Below are positions 34,488-44,724 of a stretch of DNA of 64,000 bases, in pieces (positions within the stretch are counted from its first letter, which is position 1; each line of letters opens with the position of its first letter). Made by a program: the position numbers and the translations under genes. The DNA comes from Ananas comosus (taxonomy: Eukaryota; Streptophyta; Magnoliopsida; Poales; Bromeliaceae), in NCBI RefSeq assembly GCF_001540865.1, contig NC_033622.1, positions 5,259,289-5,323,288 of the forward strand. The letters are read 5' to 3'. The notes under the pieces are model-generated. The model was not told the DNA's origin, made no database searches, and saw nothing but the letters and a program-made list of their open reading frames with translations.

Positions 34488-35195
34488 TGTAAGTGGAAAT
34501 TTTAAAATAATATATTTGTTTATTGTTTTTAGTGAATGGATATGATTCTTCGTGAAAGGAATGCAATCCTTAGTGAATGGATGCAACTCTGTGAATGGAT
34601 GACAACCTTAGTGAGTGGATGCACTCTAATCAAAGGGTATGACTCTTAAAGTGAAAGGATTGACTTTTTAGTGAAGAATATGATATGAAAAGCACATCTT
34701 TATAGTGTGTGTATCTTCGTACATATGCCCGTTGAATCAATGGTTATATTCATTGAACTTGATTCATATTAACTATTGGTATATGATCAAATGAAAAGTC
34801 ACAATCGAAGTCACTTCACGAAACACCTTTCGTGATAGTTACTTCATGAAGCACCGTTTGGGCTATGTAAGTCCATAGCATTGGTTGCAGAAGGAGACAG
34901 ACAGAAAACAGTTGAAGAGTTGAAGTCTTCATTCATAATAATTCCATTCTTGTTTTATATTCTATTTCTTTTGACAACTTAATCGAGTGAGTGCTCAAAG
35001 GCTCGACTTCGTGTGTGCAAACGCAGTTGAGGTTTACGCTTCATTGTATCCTGGGAGGTTGTTCGTTGACCCGGTGCACACCAAATTGTTAGAACGGTGG
35101 GGACGGATTAAGCCTTAAGGAAAGTGGCATTGCTACACGCCTTGAAGCCTTTTTAATCTTTCTATTTCATACCTTTATCACAATCTGTTCCAACA
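34488..35195 (+). repeat. Copia LTR, plus orientation (right arm)
   Basis: Begins TGTAAG and ends TTCCAACA. It is 708 bp, against 719 bp for the inverted partner at 28,598-29,316. The first 80 bp are also found at 28,518-28,597. Confidence 0.88.
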
Positions 35196-35200
35196 GTTCC

Positions 35201-36081
35201 CCAGAACAGAGAATATTCCGGTACAAAATAGAACAATTGTAAATTTGTGTTTGGATGCATTCGAGGATATTTTAGAGGATATCCTTAGTAGAATTTGGAT
35301 AAAAAGTTCAGAACAACGTCTAAATATATTTTTAAAAATAAAATAATTAATTTATATTAGTATATTTTATATAAAATTATTTATAAAATTATTTCATATA
35401 GTAATTTATAATATAATATTTTATGTAACAATCTAATTTAAAATATTATATTTTATTTTATTATATATAACAATTTATTTTATGTAAAAATTTATTTTAT
35501 ATAATTTATTCATAATTTATTAATGAATAAAGTATAATACTAGCAATATCCTTATAATTTTAATTAATAATTAGTATAAATTTCAATACAAATTAAAAAA
35601 TATATATATATATATAATATATGAAAAAATGATTTTTTTATGTATATAATACTTAATATAAAATAAAATAATTAAATGTTAATATATAAATGATAAAACT
35701 TAATAAAATAACAAATATATCAAATTTAATTAATTTATATTGTATAATAAAATTTAAGTATAAATATATTATCCAAAAAATAATATTTATATTAATATAT
35801 TTATTTATTAAATTTGAGCATTCATTTAATTTATTTGAAATTAATTAAAATAAAGTATAAAAAAATAAAAGGGCATAATAGGAAAAAAAAAAAAAAAAAA
35901 AGTGGTAAAATTTGTTGTTCCAGCTTGTTCTCCATGGAAGGGAGAACAAACTTAACGGGTTGTTCCCGGAACAACCCGTTAAGTCCGGAACAACCACCTT
36001 GTTTCATTTTGCATTGTGTTTCGGGGGGTAAAGAGGGATATCACGCATTGTTCTGGGATATCCCTCCAACCAAACGCAGCC
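35201..36081. other. AT-rich interior of the TIR element
   Basis: Right part of the GGCTGTTTGG element. Very AT-rich from 35,330 to 35,880, followed by palindromic sequence (gttgttcccggaacaac and neighbours) near 35,955-35,990. No coding sequence. Confidence 0.6.
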
Positions 36082-36330
36082 ATAATGAGTATAAAACCTC
36101 TTGTACTCATAAATTTTTAATCGTTGATTGATGGGATGTGTGATTATGATGATGGCGGTCTCCACTTAGAATGATAGTGGTCCCAAAGGGTTGAGTAGGT
36201 AGTTGGTTGAATAGTATGATCTAACGGGTGGAAATGATCATGGAATAAATCTAAGGGCCGAAAAGTTATGAGTATAAGGGAGCCAATACTCATAAAAGTA
36301 TAGTAGCCGGACTATATATATATATATATA

Positions 36331-36560
36331 GAACTAGGCTGGAATACTATTAACAGCACCGATGACTTGGTGCTATTAAGTTTTCTGCCGTTGGATTAAA
36401 AGATGTGCGGTTAGGATAATGTGGGGCCTCTGGGGTTGAGTGGGTGGTTAGTTGAATAGTACAATCGAACGGATGAAAATGATAAAAAAGGTAAATCTAA
36501 CGGCAGAAAACTTGATAGCACCAAATACTTCGTGCTATTGATAGTATCCCAGCCGGACTC
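36331..36560 (-). mobile_element. TA-targeted element, family A, copy 1
   Basis: About 230 bp between TA tracts. The ends are GAACTAGGCTGGAATACTAT and GATAGTATCCCAGCCGGACT. Inside both ends, short inverted repeats (gcaccgatgacttggtgc) form hairpins. Related copies are at 37,238-37,436 and, in reverse, 38,535-38,768. No ORF. Confidence 0.78.
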
Positions 36561-36576
36561 TATATATATATATATA

Positions 36577-36966
36577 GAGTTTGACTGGGCTACTATCGGC
36601 AGTAAACTGCTCGGTTTACTACCGATTTGTTTTTGATGATAGAGCTTCCAAATCGACGATCGATACCGTTGAACATGATTTAGACCATTTAAATTATCTA
36701 AAAATCAAATTTCATGATTTTTTGGCATCATTAACTGAACGATCAAAGGGTCACAAAATCTATAATTTTAATGGCCAATATGGTGCGTTTGCTCGTTTAA
36801 CGGTATAGAAGAGTTCAAATCAACTAAATTTTTGTTAAAAGATTCTTTAAACTATTTAAAATAAGATCTAGACTCTAGATCTCAAATATAAAAATTATAT
36901 CATCACTTTTTGAAGGATATTCATTTCCAGCCATTCATTTTTCTGTTCACTTGATGGACAAGAGAA
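36577..36966 (+). mobile_element. TA-targeted element, family D-like, copy 1 (truncated)
   Basis: Begins GAGTTTGACTGGGCTACTAT after a TA tract and shares the layout of the 37,815-38,357 element: a hairpin of paired words at the end, then sequence with tttaacggtatagaagagtt. The right side is lost at or before the single N at 36,967. Confidence 0.55.
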
Positions 36967-36975
36967 NGAAAGAGA

Positions 36976-37207
36976 GAGTTGGACTGGGCTACTATTAGTA
37001 CCAAAATTCCATTGTTGCTACCCATTTTTTAGCCTTTGGATCAACTCTTTTCATCATTTCTAACCATTGGAATAAATATTATAACCCAGTGGGGACCACT
37101 CAACTCTAACTGACTAATATTTTCCTAACCCTACAATTTTTCATCCAAGAGTTTAAAAACTTGATAGCAAAAAGAGCGTTTTACTACTAATAGTATTCCA
37201 GCCTAAT
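36976..37207 (+). mobile_element. TA-targeted element, family C, copy 1
   Basis: Begins GAGTTGGACTGGGCTACTAT and ends TACTAATAGTATTCCAGCCT next to a TA tract. The same family is interrupted by the Tat Gypsy at 39,858/52,496. It contains the same accactcaac and cctaaccctac words as families A and B. Confidence 0.75.
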
Positions 37208-37237
37208 TATATATATATATATATGTATGTATATATA

Positions 37238-37436
37238 GGTCATTGGTGCTATTAAGTTTTCTGCCGTTGAATTAAAAGATGTGCGGTTCGGATGATGTGG
37301 GGCCTCTAGGGTTGAGTGGGTGGTTAGTTGAATAGTACAATCGAACGGATGAAAATGATAATAAAGGTAAATCTAATGGCAGAAAACTTGATAGCACCAA
37401 ATGCTTCGTGCTATTGATAGTATCCCAACCGGACTC
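37238..37436 (-). mobile_element. TA-targeted element, family A, copy 2 (5' truncated)
   Basis: Matches 36,331-36,560 almost base for base from tcattggtgctattaagttt to CCGGACTC. The outer 35 bp on the left are missing and replaced by TA repeats. Confidence 0.78.
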
Positions 37437-37814
37437 TATATATATATACATATATGTATACATATATACATATATGTATATATGTATACATATATGTATA
37501 CATATATGTATATATGTACATATATGTATATATGTATACATATATGTATACATATATACATATATAATATATACAAGTATTATGTATATATATACATATA
37601 TGTATACATATATGCATATATATGATATACATATGTATACATATATGTATACATATATGTAACATATATGTATATATGTATACATATTATGTATACATAT
37701 ATGTATACAGTATATTATAATATGTTACTATATATACATATATGTATACATATATGTCGTATACATATATACATATATGTATATATGTATATATGTATAT
37801 ATATATATATATAT
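37437..37814. repeat. Compound (TA)n / (ACATATATGT)n tract
   Basis: About 380 bp of TA repeats interspersed with atacatatatgtat units. It is open in several frames only because of its composition; the apparent Tyr/Ile/His-rich ORFs are not genes. Confidence 0.95.
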
Positions 37815-38357
37815 GAGTGAGGCTACTATGTTATCGGAAGCACGGAGCCTTCGTGCTTCCAGCTCGTTTTCGATGTTGCGACTTTCGAAACGTCGATCGC
37901 TCTGTTAAAACTGATTGTAGAGTATTTGGAGTACCTAGAAAATAAATTTTATTATTTTTCGATATCATTTGCCTAGTGATCGAATGGCTTCAAAATCAAC
38001 AAATTTATAAGGCCGTTAGTGAGCCGTTTGCCAAGTTTAACGGTGTAGAAATATTCAAATCAAGTCGAAATTTTTGATAGAAAATTCTTTATACTATATA
38101 AAACAAGATCAATATCTTTGATTTAAAATTTTAATGTCATATTATTACATTTGTAAGATTTTTATTTTCAGCGGTTGATTTTAGCCCTTTCGTTCACTAG
38201 GCAAATGATATCGTAAAATCATAAAATTATTTTCTAGGTACTTCAAATACTCTATGATCAAGTTAACGGAGCCGATCGACGATTCGAAAGTCTGCAACAT
38301 CGAAAACGACGTGGAAGCACGGAAACTTGTGCTTCCGATAGCATAGTAGCCTCACTC
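37815..38357. mobile_element. TA-targeted element, family D, with long TIRs
   Basis: A 543-bp element between TA tracts. The left and right ~165 bp are inverted copies (GAGTGAGGCTACTATG...), sharing ttttcgatgttg, actttcgaa.cgtcgatc and gatatcatttgcctag. The first 40 bp of each arm also contain a local hairpin (ggaagcac...gtgcttcc). The middle is AT-rich. No ORF. Confidence 0.85.
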
Positions 38358-38421
38358 ATATATATTATACATATATTATGTATATATATATAATATATAT
38401 ATACATCATATATTTTATATA

Positions 38422-38452
<31 letters not shown>

Positions 38453-38534
38453 ATATATTATATATATATACATACATATATGTATGTTTATATATATATA
38501 TATATATAAATACATATATGTATATATATATATA
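38358..38534. repeat. (TA)n tract
   Basis: TA-rich with atacatacatatgtatg interruptions. It separates two TA-targeted elements. Confidence 0.95.
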
Positions 38535-38768
38535 GAGTCCGGCTACTATGCTATTGGATAGCATGAAGCACTTTGGTGCTACCAAGTTTTCCGGCCGTTA
38601 GATCTACCCTTTTAATCATTTTCACCCTTAGATCATACATATTTAAACCACCACACCACTCAACCCTAGGGGACCACATCATCTTAACCGCACATCTCTT
38701 AATCCAATGGCCAAAAACTATGGTAGCACAATGACTGGTGCTATTAATAGCATAATAGCCTAGTTCTA
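38535..38768 (+). mobile_element. TA-targeted element, family A, copy 3
   Basis: GAGTCCGGCTACTATGCTAT to GCATAATAGCCTAGTTCTA. It is the reverse complement of the copy at 36,331-36,560 with moderate divergence, and TA repeats lie on both sides. Confidence 0.8.
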
Positions 38769-38787
38769 ATATTATATATATATTAAA

Positions 38788-39036
38788 GAGTCCGGCTACT
38801 ATACTTTTATGAGTATTGGCTCTCTTATACTCATAAGTTTTCAGCCCTTAGATTTATTCCATTGATCATTTCCACCCGTTAGATCATACTATTCAACCAA
38901 TACCACTCAACCCTAGGGACCATATTATTTTAAGCGGGGCACCACCATCATCCTAACCACACATCTCATCAATCAACGCTTAAAAATTTATGAGTACAAG
39001 GGGGTGCTATACTCATAGAGTATAGTAGCCCCCAGC
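38788..39036 (+). mobile_element. TA-targeted element, family B, copy 2
   Basis: GAGTCCGGCTACTATACTTT to ATAGTATAGTAGCCCCCAGC. Both ends carry tatgagtat hairpin words. A second copy follows after only a TATATAGA spacer. Confidence 0.8.
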
Positions 39037-39042
39037 TATATA

Positions 39043-39286
39043 GAGTCCGGCTCTATACTTTTTATGAGTATTGGCTCCTTATACTCATCAATGTTTTCAG
39101 CCCTTAGATTTATTCCATTGATCATTTCACCGTTAGATCATACTATTCAACCAACTACCCACTCAACCCAGGGACCACTATTATTTTAAGCGGGCCACCA
39201 CCATCATCCAACCACACATCTCATCAATCAACGGTTAAAATTTATGAGTACAAGGGGTCTATACTCATAGAGTATTGTAGCCCAGC
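39043..39286 (+). mobile_element. TA-targeted element, family B, copy 3
   Basis: Nearly identical to 38,788-39,036 in the same orientation. Most differences are single-base deletions or insertions in short runs, such as acccgtta versus accgtta. Confidence 0.8.
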
Positions 39287-39293
39287 ATATATA

Positions 39294-39788
39294 GAGTTGA
39301 TTTGAATGATCGAAACTTCAATTGTATAATCGGGCACCGTTGAAGTTGATCTACACAATTAGAAATGTTTAGAAACCAATTTTGCATATTTAAAAATCAT
39401 TATCAAGTTCATCTTAAGAGTTGAAAAATGATCGGATAAATGAATAACCTTCTTAAATAGCAGGTTAGACTTAATTAGTTCGTATCAGAGTTATCAAACA
39501 TTATTTAAATAGTATAAAGAATTTTCTATCAAAAATTCAAGCAATTTGGTTGCTCTACACCGTTAAACAAGCAAACGGCTCATATATGGCTGTCAAAAAT
39601 TGTCGATTTTACGACACTTTGATCACCATGTAAACCATTATCAAAATTTATGAAATTAGTTTCTAAATATTTCAAATACTCTAGATCAACATTCAATGGC
39701 TCGATCATCGATTCGGAATCTCGATCATCAAGAACAACTTGATAGGATAAGTGCTCCTATCCTATTAATAGGATAGTAGCATTAGCCT
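39294..39788. mobile_element. TA-targeted element, family D-like, copy 3
   Basis: Starts GAGTTGATTTGAATGATCGA and ends ATAGGATAGTAGCATTAGCC next to a long TA tract. It contains words shared with family D (tagtataaagaattttctat, ctacaccgttaaac). The left terminal hairpin is missing, so it may be truncated. Confidence 0.65.
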
Positions 39789-39795
39789 ATATATA

Positions 39796-39857
<62 letters not shown>
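39789..39857. repeat. (TA)n microsatellite
   Basis: About 70 bp of nearly pure TA between two TA-targeted elements. Confidence 0.95.
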
Positions 39858-39861
<4 letters not shown>

Positions 39862-40034
39862 GGACTGGGCTACTATTAGTAGCAAAATCTCATTGTTGTT
39901 ACCAGTTTTTTAGCCTTTGGATCAACTCTTTTCATTATTTCTAACCATTGGATTAAATACTATAACCCAGTAGGGACCACTCAACCCTAGGGGGACCACT
40001 CAACTCTAACCGACTAATATCATTCTGACCCTAC

Positions 40035-40836
40035 TGTTGGACCAATCCGGTGCGGACAGTTGGCATACCGAGTTCATATCCATGTTCAGGATTCGAAACG
40101 TTGGACCGGGAGCACGGAAAAAATGCGCTAAGAGATATGAGCCGCGTTTGATAAAAAACGTGGCAACCGCAAGCGGTTATGAGCGGTTCCAAACGGCGGT
40201 TTCAATCGGCCGAACGTGGTCCTCCAAATCCGGAGAAGATGGCCGATCGTGCAATAACAACAAATGAACGCAAGGGCAAATCTATAAATAGGCCTGTAGT
40301 ACCCTGAAAACGGGTCTTCGTCCCTGCGCACAAAAGACCACCTTTATTTTCCTGCATCTTTCTTTCCTGCATTTATCGCTTTTTCCTAGCAGTAGTTCCT
40401 GTAACTTAGCCTCCTTGGAGTCTGTCTGCCCTCCAGGCATCACTTCATTGTAAACACCTCGGAGTCTGTCTGCCCTCCGGGAATCACTTCCTTGTACACC
40501 TCGGAGTCTGTCTGCCCTCCGGGCATCACTCCCTTTTTATTAATAGAAAGTCATTTCGGCTCTTCCTGCCGATCAGATCTCGTGTTGTTCTAGCCATTTG
40601 GCTCATCACTCAGCCGAGATATAGGCTTCCCCTGTTTATTCGGCCCATCCTGCCGAAGCGAATTTACTGTGGAGGTTTTCGAACCCGGCTGATTCGATCC
40701 CTCATAGACCGAATCGCTTGATCCTCTGTGGGCGCATACTTCGAGGGTCATCATCCGTAGCCGCTCATCATCCCGGCGCTCCTCCCGAGGAGGATATCTG
40801 ACCGGGTCAAGGGTCGGGACTTTAGGCAGCGCAACA
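40035..40836 (+). repeat. 5' LTR of Tat Gypsy
   Basis: TGTTGGACCAATCCG to GCAGCGCAACA. A TATA-like CTATAAATAG lies at 40,282-40,291. A direct repeat with the core cctcggagtctgtctgccct is present about three times (40,410-40,531). Confidence 0.93.
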
Positions 40837-40840
40837 ATTT

Positions 40841-40860
40841 CTTGGCACGCCCGGTGGGAC
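40841..40860 (+). promoter_or_regulatory. Candidate primer-binding site
   Basis: The stretch cttggcacgcccggtgggac lies 4 bases after the 5' LTR, where the primer-binding site is expected. I could not assign the complementary tRNA. Confidence 0.5.
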
Positions 40861-40904
40861 ATTCAGTTGAGGTAAATTTGAATTTCACTTTATATATATA
40901 AATT

Positions 40905-41186
40905 ATGGCTGACGACAACGCCATGAATCTCCGTAATAGGACCATTCCCAGAAATTCTGAGAGTGAACAGCCCAGTAATTCGGAGAACGCTGTGGAGCGC
41001 CAAGCAGTTTTACCGGCGGAAGGTGAAACTAGCGGTCAATCCGGCCAACAGGAGCCTAGTTTGACCCAAGCACTTGGCCAAATGACTAGGGTCCTACAGA
41101 CTTTGGACCAAAATAGTCATGCAAGTACCGCACGGCTGGATGCCGTTTTGGCCGCAATCACGGCCTCTAACAAAAACATAGCCTGA
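40905..41186 (+). pseudogene. gag: Tat Gypsy Gag, N-terminal piece
   Basis: Begins MADDNAMNLRNRT at an ATG 69 bases after the 5' LTR and runs 93 residues of polar, Gln-rich sequence, ending at TGA 41,184. The continuation at 41,372 is in a different frame, so at least one frameshift lies in 41,187-41,371. Confidence 0.75.
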
Positions 41187-41371
41187 ATAGGGCAGTTGTT
41201 AGCTCGAAACGAGCTCGAAACGAACAGCCGATAGCAGGCCTTCAAGCGCCTGTGGTAACACCAGTGTTACAGAATCCAGTAACACCGGTAGTTGGGCAGC
41301 TCCAATACCAGGGGGCATAGTATCAAGCGGCTTATAGATCGGCCGTTGGTAACGCCGGTCAACAGCCGGAA

Positions 41372-44300
41372 ATGGCTTGGGGATTACCTCCACCCCCTCC
41401 AATTGCAACCTACCAGCCTCAAAATGTAGAGGCTAGGGGGCAGGTCCCGAATGCACAAGGGGTTAATCCCCTAGGGCAGAATATTGGGATTCAACAACCA
41501 TTGAACCCAATACCAGCGCAAGCCCCCTTGCCGGGGATTAACAACGAAATATATGCGCAAATAGAAGAAGCGATCCGAAACACTTTCGGAGTAGGCACAA
41601 GGCCGGCAATGCGGCCTGTATTCAGATCACCATATCCTGCTAATATAGATGTAGAACACCCATATCAGGCAAATTGGAAGATGCCGAAATTTGATAAATT
41701 TTCTGGGGATGAGACCGAAAATACGGTCGAACATGTCGCTCGATTTACAGCCCAATGCCGCGAAGCAGCGGCAGATCCTTTTTTGAAATTAAGATTATTT
41801 AATACTTCACTGACTAAGACAGCCTTCACTTGGTATACAAGTTTACCTGCTAATTCCGTCCGAGACTAGGACGAATTAGAGGGTAAGTTTCATGAGCAAT
41901 TTTATAGAACTGAGCCTGAGTTATCAGTTGCAGACTTGGCTCAATTTAGACAAAAAACGGGAGAATCGGTTGATGAATATTTAAACTGATTCAAGACGGC
42001 TCGAAGCTGATGTTTTGTGAGGATGCCGGAATCAGAATTTGCCAAAATGACATTTAACGGCATGCATTTTAAGATTAAGGATCATTTTGAGGATAAGTTC
42101 TTTCCAAATCTTTTTGATTTGGGAGTTCGAGTTGCTCAGTATGAGCAGTTTCGAAAAGGCAATAATGAGGATCGGCCTAGATGGAGCCGAAACAAAGATT
42201 TGAATAAAGGGAAAGAGAAAAATATTTCTTTCTTCGAAGAATCCTCGGCTCATGAGGAGCCGAATTCATCTGAGGAGGCAGAAGATTCGGCTGACGAAGC
42301 CGAAATTTGTGCTGCTGAGATGGTGAGGAATAATCAACCATACAAATGTGCTTTGCTAAAACCTGCAAAGTCAAGAGAAGCAAAAGCACATGTATCTGCT
42401 TTTAGTTATTCTTTTGATATATCCAAAACCGATTTTATTTTTGATCGGTTATTAAAAGACGGACGAATTAAACTACAGGAAGGCCAAACTATACCTCCTG
42501 TAGAAGAGTTGAAACGCAGAAGATACTGCAAATGGCACCATTCATGGAGCCATAAAACTAGTGAATGCACTGCCTTTAAGAGGCAAATTCAAAAAGAAAT
42601 AAATGAGGGTCGGCTGATCTTTGCCGACCAAGAAAACAAAGATATGGAAATTGATAAGAATCCTTTTCCATCACAGGTCAACACCGTGAACATGAAAGGG
42701 AAAGGGAAAGCGACTGCAAAAAGGCAGATCCAAGAGGAAATAGAAGAGGGTCGGCTCATATTGGCCGACCAAGAAAATGAAAGTCGAATAATTAACAAAA
42801 CTTCATTTCCATTTCAGGTCAATATGGTGAACATCAAAGGAAAGGAAGTTTTTGACAAGGAGACCGCTGACAACGTGGCTCACGCCAAGAAACACCTTCG
42901 GCTATGCATCAGGTGCAAGGCCGAAATGACTAAAAAAGACTGGGAAGCTATCGTGAACGCCAAGAAAAGGGGGAACGAATGGAACGAACTGATGGCGTTC
43001 CCTGAAGATTGGGATGATATTCCCGATGGTGAAGATCAAGAAGAAGAAGGCTCGGATGCAGCCTCTAATGACACTGAGCCGGAAGTAAATTCGGTTCAAC
43101 GCAAGAAAGACATGATGATGCAGAAGATTCTGCATGACTACTACAACAATAGGCGTGGAGAACGTCATGGCCGATGGGACTTCCAGGACAGACCTTTCGG
43201 CTCCAAGCAGAGGTTTCCTGGGTATAGGCCACATTGGCAACAACAAGCCAGGCCGAGACCAGAACCGGAATTTGAAGGAATGACCGAGGGAGACATAGAA
43301 TTCCTCGGTCGAAGGTTAGTCAATGAGCTCGGCATTCAACCTTGGCCGAGACCGTGGGAACGAAGAGAAATTCTAAAAAACCATTTAAAAACGGTGAAGG
43401 TACCGGCGAATGTGCCAGTAGATGAATGGCACGACGTTGAAGTTAAACCATCGGCCAGATGGCATGGGCCGATGTTAACAAAAACTCAGAAACGCCGGCA
43501 ACAGAGGATGCAAGTCGAAGCGAGACAACATTATGAGGAGGCGAAAGGGATAAGGCTCAATGTTTGGAGGCGCCCTGATGAGCAGTCCCGCCCTTTTCGT
43601 CCAATGAGAAATGATCACGAGGCAGGCGGCTCATCATCCGCCCCCCAGTTGAAGTCAAGAATCCCCCAGTTGAAGTCAAGAATAGAACGGCCAATCGAGG
43701 CCGAGTCAGAAGATAAGATGATCAGGAGGGAGTTAGAAGAAAAAATAGCTTCCCTCGAAACTATGATAAAAAAAAAGAGATGGCCTCCGAAAAAAAGGGA
43801 GGTCCGGATGGAAAGTGATTCTTCTGTCGAAACAACAAAGGAGTCGGAGGAGAAGAAACAAAGAACCAAAGAAAAATCAGCCGAAGAATCGCCGGCTGAA
43901 GTGAATATGGTACATGCTCTGCCTCAATCCTTTAAGGCAGAGTTTATTGAGTATGAAGAATTTAGAGAGGAGGAGGAAGATGGGCTTAGAGTAGCCCAAT
44001 TGCAATTAGAAGATGTTCGACCGGCCAACGCAGTGGTTTTTGAGAAACCATCGGCCATGCAGATGAGGTTTATAAGACCTCTTTTTATAAAAGCTTTGAT
44101 TGAAGGTCGGCCGGTAGGCCGAGTGATGGTGGACGGCGGTGCCATGGTCAACGTAATGCCTACTTCTTTCTTTAAGAAGTTGGGCAAAGATGAGGACGAG
44201 TTGAAGCCTACCGATTCGATCATGACTGATTTCACAGGAAACGGTCAACAAGCCCGAGGAGTGCTCACCACCGAACTTACGGTAGGCTCGAAAACTTTAA

Positions 44301-44647
44301 AAACTGCATTTTTTGTGGTGGATGCAGATAGCCACTACAACTTACTACTCGGGCGTGACTGGATCCATGCGAATGAGTGTGTGCCCTCTACACTCCATGG
44401 AAAACTGTTCCAGTGGATAGGAGACAAGGTAGAAGAGGTCCGGGCCGAAGGACGGCCTCAAATGATAGACGTCAACATGGAGGACATCGGCCATGCCAAT
44501 TGGGCCGATGCTGATCCAGATCAGATTTCATTTGTGAGAGTAACAGAGGAGGGAATTCAATTAATTCTCTCTAAAGATATCAATGATATGGTGGCTATTG
44601 AAGAGCCACCAAGATGGTTAAAATGGAGTCCCAAAAATCAGGAATAG
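41372..44647 (+). pseudogene. gag-pro: Tat Gypsy Gag and aspartic protease
   Basis: A single frame with three internal stops: TAG 41,867, TGA 41,987 and TGA 42,008. The Gag capsid region is near 41,650-42,130 (WKMPKFDKFSGDETENTVEH, then FHEQFYR). A Cys/His motif CKWHHSWSHKTSEC lies at about 42,528-42,570. A module of about 48 codons with an EGRL.FADQEN core is duplicated in tandem (42,577-42,840). Highly charged linkers follow. The protease is near 44,080-44,400, with the catalytic-type loop VMVDGGAMVNVMP and the flap-to-C-terminal segment NLLLGRDWI. Gag forms the particle and protease would cleave the polyprotein. The stops show this copy is dead unless the reference contains errors. Confidence 0.88.
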
Positions 44648-44724
44648 AGGCTTGACACAAGCCTCAACAAGATGAGCCGATCAACAAGATTGGCTATGAG
44701 GATAACTCGGTTGCCAAAGCCGAT

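Larger units (their letters stand above)
28518..35195 (+). mobile_element. Tork-like Copia with inverted terminal arms
   Basis: A 6,678-bp insertion flanked by an exact GTTCC duplication (28,513-28,517 and 35,196-35,200). Its outer ends are proper LTR ends (TGTAAG at the left, CCAACA at the right, both plus-oriented). Inside, the arrangement is abnormal. There are 80 bp of LTR start in plus, then a nearly whole element in minus (LTR, pol, gag; 28,598 to about 33,855), then a second copy of the pol-end plus LTR in plus (33,856-35,195). The two 1.34-1.35-kb arms are therefore inverted, not direct, repeats. gag and pol are heavily frameshifted. Confidence 0.85.
28473..36081. mobile_element. TIR element GGCTGTTTGGTTGG, interrupted by Copia
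   Basis: The left end GGCTGTTTGGTTGGAAGAAC and the right end, read in reverse, GGCTGCGTTTGGTTGGAGGG, are imperfect inverted repeats of the type found in Harbinger/Tourist or hAT MITEs. After removing the Copia insertion (28,518-35,195 plus one TSD copy), about 930 bp remain, mostly AT-rich, with palindromic gttgttcc/ggaacaac words near the right end. The target duplication could not be fixed, so the superfamily is open. Confidence 0.6.
28455..36313 (-). mobile_element. TA-targeted element, family B, copy 1 (interrupted)
   Basis: The left piece is 28,455-28,472 (ctggggctactatactca) and the right piece 36,082-36,313 (from taatgagtataaaacctc to agtatagtagccggact). Together they match, in reverse complement, the complete copies at 38,788-39,036 and 39,043-39,286. 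The element sits between (TA)n tracts. It was split by a second element (28,473-36,081) that itself carries a Copia insertion. No coding capacity. Confidence 0.75.

Noticed and set aside
37272..37685. Long overlapping ORFs rich in Tyr, Ile, His on both strands
   Set aside because: They are translations of TA/ACATATATGT microsatellites, open only by composition.
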